Shown here piece after piece: positions 18,225-25,742 of a stretch of 55,162 nt of DNA. The notes beneath the pieces were generated by a model. That model saw nothing but the letters and a program-made list of their open reading frames with translations, did not search any database and was not told the DNA's origin. Numbering within the stretch: the stretch's first letter is position 1; each line of letters begins with the position of its first letter. The translations under genes were made by a program, and so were the position numbers. The DNA comes from Planctomycetota bacterium. Its GTDB lineage: Bacteria; Planctomycetota; Phycisphaerae; UBA1845; PWPN01. The DNA lies in NCBI GenBank assembly GCA_022711465.1, contig JAKLEZ010000032.1, forward strand, positions 1-55,162, in the 5' to 3' direction.

Positions 18225-18369
18225 TTCCGGGGACACCATAGGATGGCCCTCAGTCAAGGCTCTCCACCCGGCCTTCCATCCCCCGGGCATTGATGGAAGG
18301 GGCCTTCTCGATCATCGCAGTTCCACGGGGCAGAGCTCATCTCAGGGCCATTCTGGAGTGTCCCCGGAA
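18225..18369. mobile_element. MITE-like element with 12-base perfect terminal inverted repeats
   Basis: TTCCGGGGACAC at 18225-18236 is the exact reverse complement of GTGTCCCCGGAA at 18358-18369. The 145-base unit contains an internal perfect 9-base hairpin, CCTTCCATC (18272-18280) with GATGGAAGG (18292-18300). Sequences of the form GTGTCCCCGGAATT are familiar around Y1/REP-associated tyrosine transposases, so this could be a non-autonomous derivative. No transposase is encoded. The element ends nine bases before the stop codon of the GH42-like gene, so the internal hairpin could also help end that transcript. Confidence 0.6.
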
Positions 18370-18378
18370 ATGTGCTCT

Positions 18379-21300
18379 TCAGTAGCCCTCGATCTGGTCC
18401 GGGTGCAGCATCGTGCTGGTGAGGTATTCGGCCCATTGGTGTTCCGCATGAGGGTCGCAAAGCAGGATGAGACACGTGGCGCGATCAGCATCGATATCCA
18501 GCGCCCGCTGGCCCACCTGAAGGTTGACTCGCTCGAGACGCCGCCAGTGGCCGTCACGGAATTCGCCCAGATGCGCGGCCAGGGGCGCGGGCCGGGCAGG
18601 AAGTTCCAGCGTCCCGGATCCAAACGGCGCCACCAGGATCGCCTCTGAGTGTCGCAGGTCGCGACCGTCCAGCGAGAGAAGAGCCTTGAGGCCATCGCCG
18701 CTCATGAGCGGCTGGCCATCGACCGCCGCGCTGCCTGCCGCGTTTACAGCGACCACCTTTCCGTCGGCGGTGACGGCAGCCAGGCCGGGCCACCGATTGC
18801 GCACCATCAGCGTCAGCCGACCTGCGGCGCTCGACCAGCCGACCTGTTCCTGGCCTTCCGCTCGCCTTCGGTCAAACACCACCTGCACCGTGCCGCGCGT
18901 GGTGGGCTGGCTGATCACATGCAGCCAAGGCTCGTCCGGCTGAATATCCAGAGGCTTCACGCCCGCGGCCCGCAAGAAGCCCGCGTAGACCTGCCGGCGC
19001 GTCTCACCAGCGCGGGTATCGCCCGCGACTTCCGTCGGATCGGTGAAGAGATATACCCATCCCATGCCTAGACGGCGGCGTACGAAAACCGGATTCGAGT
19101 CGCCGGCTCGGCCCAGTACTTCGGCATCAATCACCTTGAGCCGCACACACGGGCTCGCTGGAAGTGGCGGCAGCGACGCAAACAGGAATGCGGCCGGCTC
19201 CCCCGGAGGTTCCTGGCGAGAGATATCGGGGTAGTTGACCTCCAGGGCCTCCACGCCGGCCAGCTCGCGCAGACGGGTGGCCCGCGTGCGCTGACGGTTT
19301 TCGTCGTAAGAGATGTCGCCCGTCACGAGCAACACTCCGCCGTCTTTGACCCAAGCCAGCAGGCGAGCGTAGGCATCATCGCCCACCGCAAACGGCGCCG
19401 GGTAGATAACCACCCGCGTCTGCGGCGGCAGCTTCTCCAGGTGCTGGTCATCGATCACGTTGAACTCGTGATGTAGCCCCAGCAGCGTGTCGAACGCGCG
19501 GTCAGCCACGTCCCGCCCGACGCCCTCGTAATTCCCAAGCCACAGGTTGCACGGCGTGCATACGGTCAGTTTCGGCGGCACGTACCGCGGCACGAAATGC
19601 CGCCAGATGAGCGATTGATTCCGGTGGGCATACGCAACGTCCTTGGGGATGAACTCGTGGGGATAGAAAATCCCCCACGGAAACACCCAGGTCTGCGCGT
19701 CGCGAAGGCACCAGTGCTGGATCTTCGAGGCGCCCAGGCCCAGCCCGTAGTGGGCCACAGCCAGGAAAAGCCGGAGCTGCTGCTCCTCCGTGCGAACGAT
19801 GTGGTAGCCGGTCGCCCCGTTCTCCGTCGACCACGCCGGGTGCGTCTTGACACCGTACTCGCCCAGGCTCACCCCTTTGCCGCGGGCACGCAAGTCGTTG
19901 GCACAGATCTTGAGCGGCAGAATCTCCAGATCGTTCTCGGGCAGGTCGAAGAAGCCGAAATTGGAGACATCCTGCCCGTCGATGGTCATGGGCAGATCCA
20001 GCCCGCCCCAGCCGGACTGGTAGTATTCGGATGTAATGGGATGGAGCCGGTCCCGCTCGCGTATGGCGGCCACGTGGGTTTCGTTCCACCGCCGGGTAAG
20101 CCAGGTCTGGAAGCGGAGCCGATCGACGGCGGCTGCGTCGTTCCACCGCCCGCTGTTCGGTGGCCAGAAGGCAAGCTGGCCGAGCTCGGCCGTCACCGCC
20201 GCTGTCCCCCAGACGGCGCGGAGCTTCTCGGTCGTGCCGTAACGCTCCTGAAGCCAACGGTTCCACAGGGCTTTCACGTCCGCGGGATGCTCATCGAGCA
20301 TCATCTGGTAGTCGCCGTTGATGTAGTAGAGAAGACCCGGCGTATCGCCCAGCAGCTCCGCGTAGTCCCGGCAAAGGCTGCTCTGCCCGGCGAGGACATC
20401 GTCCCCGACCGCAACGTTGTGGCCGATGAGTATGCCGGGCATAAAGATCAGATTCCGCTGCTGCGTGAGCCGGCTCATCGCCCGGAACGCGCGCCAGTCT
20501 TCGTCGGTCATCGCCTCGCTGAGCTTGGGGTATTGAAGGTTCGCCTGCACGTTGATGTACTGAAGGTTCTCGTAGAGGTTCACACCCATATCACGGGCGG
20601 CCCGATGCTCCTGCGCCCAGGTCAGCGGGTTCTCGTGCACGGACCGGTACGTGTAGGCGTAGGTATCCGTGCCGAACAGGAAGAGCGGCCGTCCATTGAC
20701 GGTGAAGAAGTTGTTCTCGAAGCGCAGTTCCATCCCCGCCCTGGCGGCGCCGGGACGCTCGACGACGAAACCGGTTGTCAACTCGTCGATAGGTATCCCA
20801 TCAACCGTCAGCACTGCCGTGACCTGGCCGAGTTCCGACTCTCCCTCCAATGGGGGCCATGAGGCTTTGAGCTCCTGGACCGTGTGCGGCTCGACTCGGA
20901 CGTCCATCGCTTGCGTGGCGACCGGATGATCGGCGCCGGCGGCGCCGAGCGTGAATCGTACGTGCAGCTGTTGGGTTTTCCGGCCCTGGTTGTCCACGCG
21001 TACGGAAACGGAGATGGGCTCGCCGGGGCGATACAGGCGATGATCTGTCACCAGGTTGCGCAAATACGTTTTGCGCACCATGAAGCCGGCGAGTTGCTGG
21101 AGCGCGCGGGCCATCGGTCCGTTGGCCTCTTCAAACAGATTCAGATTGTCGATACCGAAGTACCCCCAGCAGGATCCCGCATAGCAGCCGTCATGATGAA
21201 GCAGCAGCGCAGCCGCCGCCCCGCGTGGCCGGCCATATCGATCGTAGGTCGCCAGCAGCGGAATCCAGCGCGCCTCCCCATCCGGCGCGATGCCGGAGGC

Positions 21301-22440
21301 GGCCCAGCCGGCAAGGCTCTGCCGAAGCTCGACAGGTTCGCGAATCACATGTTGCCCCGGAGCGGTGCCCAACGCGCTGGCGCGCTTGAGGGGGAACGAA
21401 GGATCGAACATCCCGATCTGTTCGGGGTCGCAGACCAGCCCGTCCATCGGCCTGCCGATCGCGGTGTTCATGGGCCTGACCGGCGTGCCGGAGACGTCTG
21501 ACAGGCGAATGTCGTCGAACCAGGCTGTGCCGTGGGTCTGGTAGAGCCCGCACTTGAGATGTAGGCGCACGACCCCCGGTTCAGCCGTGAACAGGAGGTG
21601 GTGACGGGCCCAGTCGGTGGTTCCCCGAGCAATGGCAAAGTCCTTGAAGGTCAGCAGTCTGTCCGCAGGACCGTACTGGTAAAGGGCAATGAAGGCCATG
21701 CCGGTTTCGGCCACGTGGTCCGTCTTCATCCACCCGGACACGTCGAACTGCGCCCCCGCTTTGGCCGGCACCTCCTGCCAGAGGATCTCACTACCCTGGG
21801 GCACGGCCGGATCGATGAATGTCCTAGCACAGAACTTTCCTTCCTGCGGGACTTCGGCCACGATCATGCTTCCTGGCCCGCTGCGTGCCCACTGGCCGGT
21901 GACGGATCGTCCCGGCTCCGGCAGCGCTTGCGTCGCTTCGAAATCGCCATTGGGTATGAGTGAGTTTTCCCTGCGCGTGGCGGCTTGAAAGCGGGTTTTC
22001 AGCCGATCGACTTCATTGCTCCACTGGCCGTCCTCCCTGGCCACCAGGTGGTTGAACGCATATCCCCCCATGGTGATCAGCCCGCCGCCGGAGCGCAGAA
22101 AGCGCACCAACGATTCGCGGGCGGAACTCGGAAAGCTCTCGCCCGTGGGAAGCACCACCAATTCGAGCTGCTCGGGATCAAGGACCCGCCGATCGGCCAG
22201 TTCATCCGCAGAGACCGGCAGCACGACGATCCCGGCCCCTTCCAGAATCTGGGCGATCACTCGCGGCGCAGAACCCGCCCCGCGGATGGGCATGCCCGGT
22301 TCGTCCAGGACCACCGCCCGCCCCGTGGTGGGACGCGTCGACGCGCCAATCCCGCTCGACGCCGCTGGCTCGGCGCAAAGGCCGGCCGCCGCGGGCAGGC
22401 ATGCGAACACGACACTCAATATGCCTCGCAACAGACTCAT
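18379..22440 (-). CDS. Large secreted GH42-like (beta-galactosidase-type) glycoside hydrolase family protein
   Basis: About 1,353 residues from the ATG at 22440; a TTG six codons upstream is possible, and neither start has a strong ribosome binding site. A signal peptide ends near GLCAEP. A glutamine-amidotransferase-like fold (VVLPTGESFPSS... FLRSGGGLITMGGYAFNH) comes first, then a CBM4/9-like jelly roll (NGDFEATQALPEPG... AWFDDIRLSDVSG). A TIM barrel follows, beginning FTVNGRPLFLFGTDTY, with YEN, INGDYQMML and SLGEYGVKTHPAW segments. A second amidotransferase-like domain (VIYPAPFAVGDDAYARLL, then GGVLLVTGDISYDE) resembles the GH42 trimerisation domain. SLGEYG offers a nucleophile candidate. 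The usual acid/base Asn-Glu pair is replaced by Gly-Asp in INGDYQ, so activity is uncertain. Confidence 0.78.
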   Translation of the reverse strand: MSLLRGILSVVFACLPAAAGLCAEPAASSGIGASTRPTTGRAVVLDEPGMPIRGAGSAPRVIAQILEGAGIVVLPVSADELADRRVLDPEQLELVVLPTGESFPSSARESLVRFLRSGGGLITMGGYAFNHLVAREDGQWSNEVDRLKTRFQAATRRENSLIPNGDFEATQALPEPGRSVTGQWARSGPGSMIVAEVPQEGKFCARTFIDPAVPQGSEILWQEVPAKAGAQFDVSGWMKTDHVAETGMAFIALYQYGPADRLLTFKDFAIARGTTDWARHHLLFTAEPGVVRLHLKCGLYQTHGTAWFDDIRLSDVSGTPVRPMNTAIGRPMDGLVCDPEQIGMFDPSFPLKRASALGTAPGQHVIREPVELRQSLAGWAASGIAPDGEARWIPLLATYDRYGRPRGAAAALLLHHDGCYAGSCWGYFGIDNLNLFEEANGPMARALQQLAGFMVRKTYLRNLVTDHRLYRPGEPISVSVRVDNQGRKTQQLHVRFTLGAAGADHPVATQAMDVRVEPHTVQELKASWPPLEGESELGQVTAVLTVDGIPIDELTTGFVVERPGAARAGMELRFENNFFTVNGRPLFLFGTDTYAYTYRSVHENPLTWAQEHRAARDMGVNLYENLQYINVQANLQYPKLSEAMTDEDWRAFRAMSRLTQQRNLIFMPGILIGHNVAVGDDVLAGQSSLCRDYAELLGDTPGLLYYINGDYQMMLDEHPADVKALWNRWLQERYGTTEKLRAVWGTAAVTAELGQLAFWPPNSGRWNDAAAVDRLRFQTWLTRRWNETHVAAIRERDRLHPITSEYYQSGWGGLDLPMTIDGQDVSNFGFFDLPENDLEILPLKICANDLRARGKGVSLGEYGVKTHPAWSTENGATGYHIVRTEEQQLRLFLAVAHYGLGLGASKIQHWCLRDAQTWVFPWGIFYPHEFIPKDVAYAHRNQSLIWRHFVPRYVPPKLTVCTPCNLWLGNYEGVGRDVADRAFDTLLGLHHEFNVIDDQHLEKLPPQTRVVIYPAPFAVGDDAYARLLAWVKDGGVLLVTGDISYDENRQRTRATRLRELAGVEALEVNYPDISRQEPPGEPAAFLFASLPPLPASPCVRLKVIDAEVLGRAGDSNPVFVRRRLGMGWVYLFTDPTEVAGDTRAGETRRQVYAGFLRAAGVKPLDIQPDEPWLHVISQPTTRGTVQVVFDRRRAEGQEQVGWSSAAGRLTLMVRNRWPGLAAVTADGKVVAVNAAGSAAVDGQPLMSGDGLKALLSLDGRDLRHSEAILVAPFGSGTLELPARPAPLAAHLGEFRDGHWRRLERVNLQVGQRALDIDADRATCLILLCDPHAEHQWAEYLTSTMLHPDQIEGY

Positions 22441-22500
22441 ATGGCTGCCAGAACGCAAGTACGTGGCAGAAAGAACGTGGCAACCCGACTCAGTCTAACC

Positions 22501-22592
22501 CGAGATTTCCCATTTGACCTCCACCCAGCTACGCTGCCGGGTTGTATTCCGCCATTGTACCAGCGCCCTTTCCCGTTACGCCCACCCCGTTT
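22501..22592. repeat. Dispersed intergenic repeat, copy B
   Basis: Second copy of the repeat at 18061-18151, same orientation; core at 22521-22540 with one mismatch. It lies between the GH42-like start and the transposase remnant. When both copies are read on the minus strand they give related peptides (WY, then PG-VAGW), suggesting they derive from the same once-coding or IS-end sequence. Confidence 0.55.
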
Positions 22593-22605
22593 TCTTCGAG
22601 TCTCT

Positions 22606-22896
22606 TCAGGTTTTGAGGGCTGAACCGACCCCTCCCATGCGTGCCAGGATTGCTTTTCGGGCACGTTTCTTGGGATCGGCGTAGGGCCTCCCTTCCTTGA
22701 TCCATTGCTCCGCCGTGCCGCGCAGGTTGTAGAACGACACCACGCTGGCGGCTCCACCGCCCATGTCGGTGACGATGAAGCCGACGCGGGTGAACAACTC
22801 GTCCGGGTACCACTCGACCTTGGCGGCAACGCGGCTTGCCGATCCTTGGCCCGGCCACCAACCACCTGACACATGCCCGTCGGCATTGTTCGTCAT
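22606..22896 (-). pseudogene. Transposase remnant, IS1380 family type
   Basis: A 96-codon frame whose centre reads VAAKVEWYPDELFTRVGFIVTDM, then VVSFYNLRGTAEQWIKEGR. These are the hallmarks of the C-terminal catalytic region of DDE group 1 (IS1380-type) transposases, including the YxxRGxxEQxIKE signature that carries the catalytic Glu. The upstream ~350 residues and the sequence after the signature are missing, so it cannot be active. Between 22897 and 22989 there are only poly-C/poly-G runs, including a CCCCC-N7-GGGGG hairpin at 22910-22926. Confidence 0.75.
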
Positions 22897-22989
22897 CTTG
22901 CCCCCTAAACCCCCATAATAAGGGGGATTTTGGCTTCAAAAAGGGGGGGCGGCACCGGGGGGCTACCTAGACAATCCCCCCGATGGGAA

Positions 22990-23097
22990 ATGACCTCGAT
23001 CCTGCTTGCCGGCGCGAATGCGAAGGTCACAGTCAAGGACGACTCATTCGAACCCGCCAAGCGGACCTTCGACAGCCTGACTCCGAAAAAGGAGTAA
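22990..23097 (+). CDS. Possible 35-residue ORF or gene-end remnant, unknown
   Basis: ATG 22990 to TAA 23097 encodes 35 residues ending DSLTPKKE, with the segment AKVTVKDDSFEPAKRTF. The composition is protein-like, but there is no clear ribosome binding site and no recognised family. It follows the transposase remnant and may be the 3' end of a disrupted gene. I would not rely on it being expressed. Confidence 0.22.
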   Translation: MTSILLAGANAKVTVKDDSFEPAKRTFDSLTPKKE

Positions 23098-23174
23098 ACA
23101 CTTCATGCTTCCCGCCAGCCCCCATGGTCGCGTGGTCTCGAGGCTGATCGCCAACACCGCGAACCGCGGCGCTG

Positions 23175-23180
23175 TATAAT
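23175..23180 (+). promoter_or_regulatory. -10 element upstream of the TlpA-like gene
   Basis: A perfect TATAAT at 23175-23180, 71 bases before the ATG, in the context GTATAATGG. There is no good -35 box at 16-18 bases. Two other genes in the window (25743 and 39255) have the same GTATAATGG box in the same relative place. Confidence 0.5.
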
Positions 23181-23251
23181 GGTAACACTCCGTCCGCCGA
23201 TGTAGCGGGAAAGAGACGGCGGAGCCTCGTCCGGAGGAGGGACAAGAAGTC

Positions 23252-23890
23252 ATGACATTCGAGTTGCGCTTCGGTCTTGCCGTTTTCGCCCTTGTTCTCA
23301 TTGCCGCCTGCGTCGCACCGGTCATGGCCGCCGGCCGAGTAGGGCAGATCGCCCCTGATTTTACCCTGCCCGAGTGGACCAGCCGTTCCCCGGTTCGCCT
23401 GTACGACTTCGCCGGACAGATCGTGCTCCTGGATTTCTTCGTCTACTGGTGTCCGCACTGCCGAGCCTCGTTGCCCGAAATGGAAACCCAGATCCAGGAC
23501 TACTACGAAGCCCAAAACGGCAATCCCGCCGGGATCCCCGTCCAGTTCGTGTCCATCAGCGTCGAACCGTCCAACCGGGCACAAACCTCCGCCCTGATCC
23601 AGCAATATGGCCTCAACTTGACGCTCGACGACGGGGCCCGAACCGTCTACTCGCACTATACCCTCGGTGGCGTCCCCATGTTCGTGTTGATCAACGGCAT
23701 GGCCGGCTCAGGCAACAAGCAGTGGGAAATCCTCTACCACCGAGCGGGTTACACCCAGGGTGACTACACGACCTTCCGCAACAAGATCGACGCCATTGTG
23801 CCTGAACCGACATCCCTTATCCTGGTGGGCGCTGCGATGTCGTTTGCGCTGCGGCAAGGAGCCCGTCACCGGCGGCCCTCATTCCGGTAA
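23252..23890 (+). CDS. Secreted TlpA/AhpC-like thioredoxin-fold protein with PEP-CTERM anchor
   Basis: 212 residues. An N-terminal signal segment ends near VMAAG. The thioredoxin-like domain shows APDFTLPEW and the redox site C67-P-H-C70 within DFFVYWCPHC, and the cis-proline region GGVPMFVLI. The C-terminus is a PEP-CTERM sorting signal: V-PEP-T, a hydrophobic stretch LILVGAAMSFAL, then RQGARHRR. Such tails are processed by exosortase, which is not in this window. It probably acts as an envelope disulfide oxidoreductase or peroxiredoxin-like protein. A strong GGAGG-type ribosome binding site and a TATAAT box precede it. Its last 12 bases overlap the convergent GH43 gene. Confidence 0.85.
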   Translation: MTFELRFGLAVFALVLIAACVAPVMAAGRVGQIAPDFTLPEWTSRSPVRLYDFAGQIVLLDFFVYWCPHCRASLPEMETQIQDYYEAQNGNPAGIPVQFVSISVEPSNRAQTSALIQQYGLNLTLDDGARTVYSHYTLGGVPMFVLINGMAGSGNKQWEILYHRAGYTQGDYTTFRNKIDAIVPEPTSLILVGAAMSFALRQGARHRRPSFR

Positions 23891-24877
23891 CCGTGGCGGT
23901 CCTGGCTGATCTGTCCCCCGCGTAGTTCGCACGTGAATCACTCCCTCTTCATCGAACCACAGCGGGTCGATCGCCAGAAAACGAGCCCAGCCGATCTTCT
24001 CACTGTTCTGCTGGTGATAGACCATCCACAGTCTGCCGTCGGCGGCGGTGACGACACAGTGGTGACCGGGACCGAATACGCCGTTCCCTCGCTTGGCGAT
24101 GGGGTTGCCGCGATACTTGGTGAACGGTCCGCTGGGCGATCGAGCGGTGGCGTAGCCAATCGCGTAGTCCGGGCGATCCGCGCCGCTGCCCGAGTACATC
24201 AGGTAGTAAAGACCCTTATGCTTGAGCATCCAGGGGCCCTCCGCGATCGGCGCCCCGTGCTTCTCCCATTCGTCCACCGGTCGGATCACAATCGTCGGCT
24301 CCCCTCTCTTGGTGAGCGGGTCCGCCATTCGCTGCACACCGATCTTGTTGGAGCCGCCGGCAATGTTGACATAATAGAGGTACATAGCACCGTCGTCGTC
24401 CTGGAAAAGATGAGCGTCAATGGCGTCTTCCAGGAGTGTGCCCCTGTCAACGAACGGCCCGAGCGGATGATCGGCAACCGCGACGCCGATCAGCTTGCTG
24501 CCGCCCGGCTTGTCAACGGTGTAGTAGAGATAGAACTTGCCGTCACCCCGCTTGTGGTGGAAGACATCCGGAGCCCACACGCCGCGGCGTGAATCGGTGA
24601 AGCACTTGGGCTTCCTCTCCCAGTGCACCAGATCCTTGGACGTAAACACGTCGTAGCCCCTGCCGTCCAGCGTGGGATACAGGTAGTAGGTGCCTTGGTA
24701 GAGAATGACCATCGGGTCGGCAGGCCCGAGACGGTCGATGATCGGGTTCCGATACGTCGTCGCGGCCTGGCCGGCCGGGCGACTGCCCAGACCAGGCGGC
24801 GCCGCCGGCTGTGACTGCGCGAACAGAAGGGCGGGGGTACAGAGCCAGCCGATCCACATCCAGCGTTTCTGATTCAT
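23879..24877 (-). CDS. Secreted glycoside hydrolase family 43 enzyme
   Basis: 332 residues from the ATG at 24877, with a signal peptide ending near FAQSQP. The five-bladed propeller triad of GH43 is intact: D54 (general base, GPADPMV), D154 (pKa modulator, AIDAHLF) and E213 (general acid, IAEGPWM). Typical blade sequences such as RGVWAPDVF and KFYLYYT are present. Family members are arabinofuranosidases, xylosidases or arabinanases, which remove side chains from hemicellulose or pectin; specificity cannot be read here. No strong ribosome binding site precedes the start. The region just upstream is a truncated Kelch gene, which may have disturbed the native 5' region. The 3' end overlaps the convergent TlpA-like gene. 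Confidence 0.88.
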   Translation of the reverse strand: MNQKRWMWIGWLCTPALLFAQSQPAAPPGLGSRPAGQAATTYRNPIIDRLGPADPMVILYQGTYYLYPTLDGRGYDVFTSKDLVHWERKPKCFTDSRRGVWAPDVFHHKRGDGKFYLYYTVDKPGGSKLIGVAVADHPLGPFVDRGTLLEDAIDAHLFQDDDGAMYLYYVNIAGGSNKIGVQRMADPLTKRGEPTIVIRPVDEWEKHGAPIAEGPWMLKHKGLYYLMYSGSGADRPDYAIGYATARSPSGPFTKYRGNPIAKRGNGVFGPGHHCVVTAADGRLWMVYHQQNSEKIGWARFLAIDPLWFDEEGVIHVRTTRGTDQPGPPRLPE

Positions 24878-25014
24878 GACTGAGCATTGTATGGGCGATT
24901 CCTCCCCATTGGCTAGACCACGGGTCGTCGCCTTCCGCCACGCCCGGACCAGGATACGCTTCACTCGGAAACCGGGCCCACGTTCTCCCAATCTGCAAAG
25001 TGGCAGGATGGTAG

Positions 25015-25472
25015 AGTCGCGGCCCACCCTCGCCCCCCAGACAGTACAGCGTGTCGCCGAAAACCGCCGCCCCCTGTCGAGGAGGGCCCGGCATGTCGGC
25101 GATGCGCTTCCAGCCGCCAGACTCGTTCTGGGGATCGAAAACAAACGTCAGCTTGGTGAAACCGCTCGGCCACCCACCGAAAGCATCAGGATGGTGTTTC
25201 ACTACGTCCGCCGGATGCCTGGTGAACGCCCCCGCGGCGACGATCTTGCCACGAATGATCCCCACCGCCGCATCCTGAATCCCCATGGGACAATCCGGCC
25301 CTAGTCGCCACCGGATCCTGAGCATCGGCTGGAGCGATTCCGGCGCGCTCGCGGCGATACCATCCGCCCAACAAGGTACTACCCCAAGCAGCACCACCTC
25401 CACCTTAACCACGGCACTGGCGGCGAGTAAACAGAGCGGCCGAGAACGAACCACCATCTTCGGGGCGTCCAT
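25015..25472 (-). pseudogene. Truncated Kelch-repeat (galactose-oxidase-like propeller) protein gene
   Basis: The minus-strand frame from ATG 25472 begins with a signal-like hydrophobic segment. It continues with MGIQDAAVGIIRGKIVAAG, then WKRIADMPGPPRQGAAVFGDTLYCLGGEG, a recognisable Kelch blade (aromatic-Pro start, GG turn). After about 25015 the propeller sequence stops and the frame runs on only as an off-frame overlap of the GH43 gene. A Kelch propeller needs six or so blades, so five sixths of the protein is missing. It lies 138 bases upstream of GH43 on the same strand; a deletion probably joined the two. The rest of the 865-base gap (24878-25742) holds nothing else I recognise, except the -10 box at 25641. 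Confidence 0.55.
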
Positions 25473-25640
25473 CCTCAAACCCTCGTCAAGCGGCAGCCCC
25501 GCCTATCCCTCTTCCGGGCACGCCCGTCCACTCCTAACCACAAGCCCAGCCACCGTCAACAAGCCTGACCGCTCAGAATCCGGGCGGAACCAGGCCGGCG
25601 AGCGGCAAACCCAAGGGGTAGGCAGGCCTACGAGGCGCGG

Positions 25641-25646
25641 TATAAT
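25641..25646 (+). promoter_or_regulatory. -10 element upstream of the FucI-like gene
   Basis: TATAAT at 25641-25646 in the context GGTATAATGG, 97 bases before the ATG at 25743. There is no recognisable -35 box. Same box type as at 23175 and 39204. Confidence 0.45.
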
Positions 25647-25742
25647 GGCGGCGCCTTGCTTGGCAGAAACGCCCGGCAACGCGGCCCCGGAAACGCGGCA
25701 TCGCCATCCAGATCAGCAATCGCCCTGAATTGGAGGTACACC

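Noticed and set aside
19597..20862. 421-codon plus-strand frame opposite the GH42-like gene
   Set aside because: Antisense of a gene with clear homology; composition typical of an antisense frame, no start signals.
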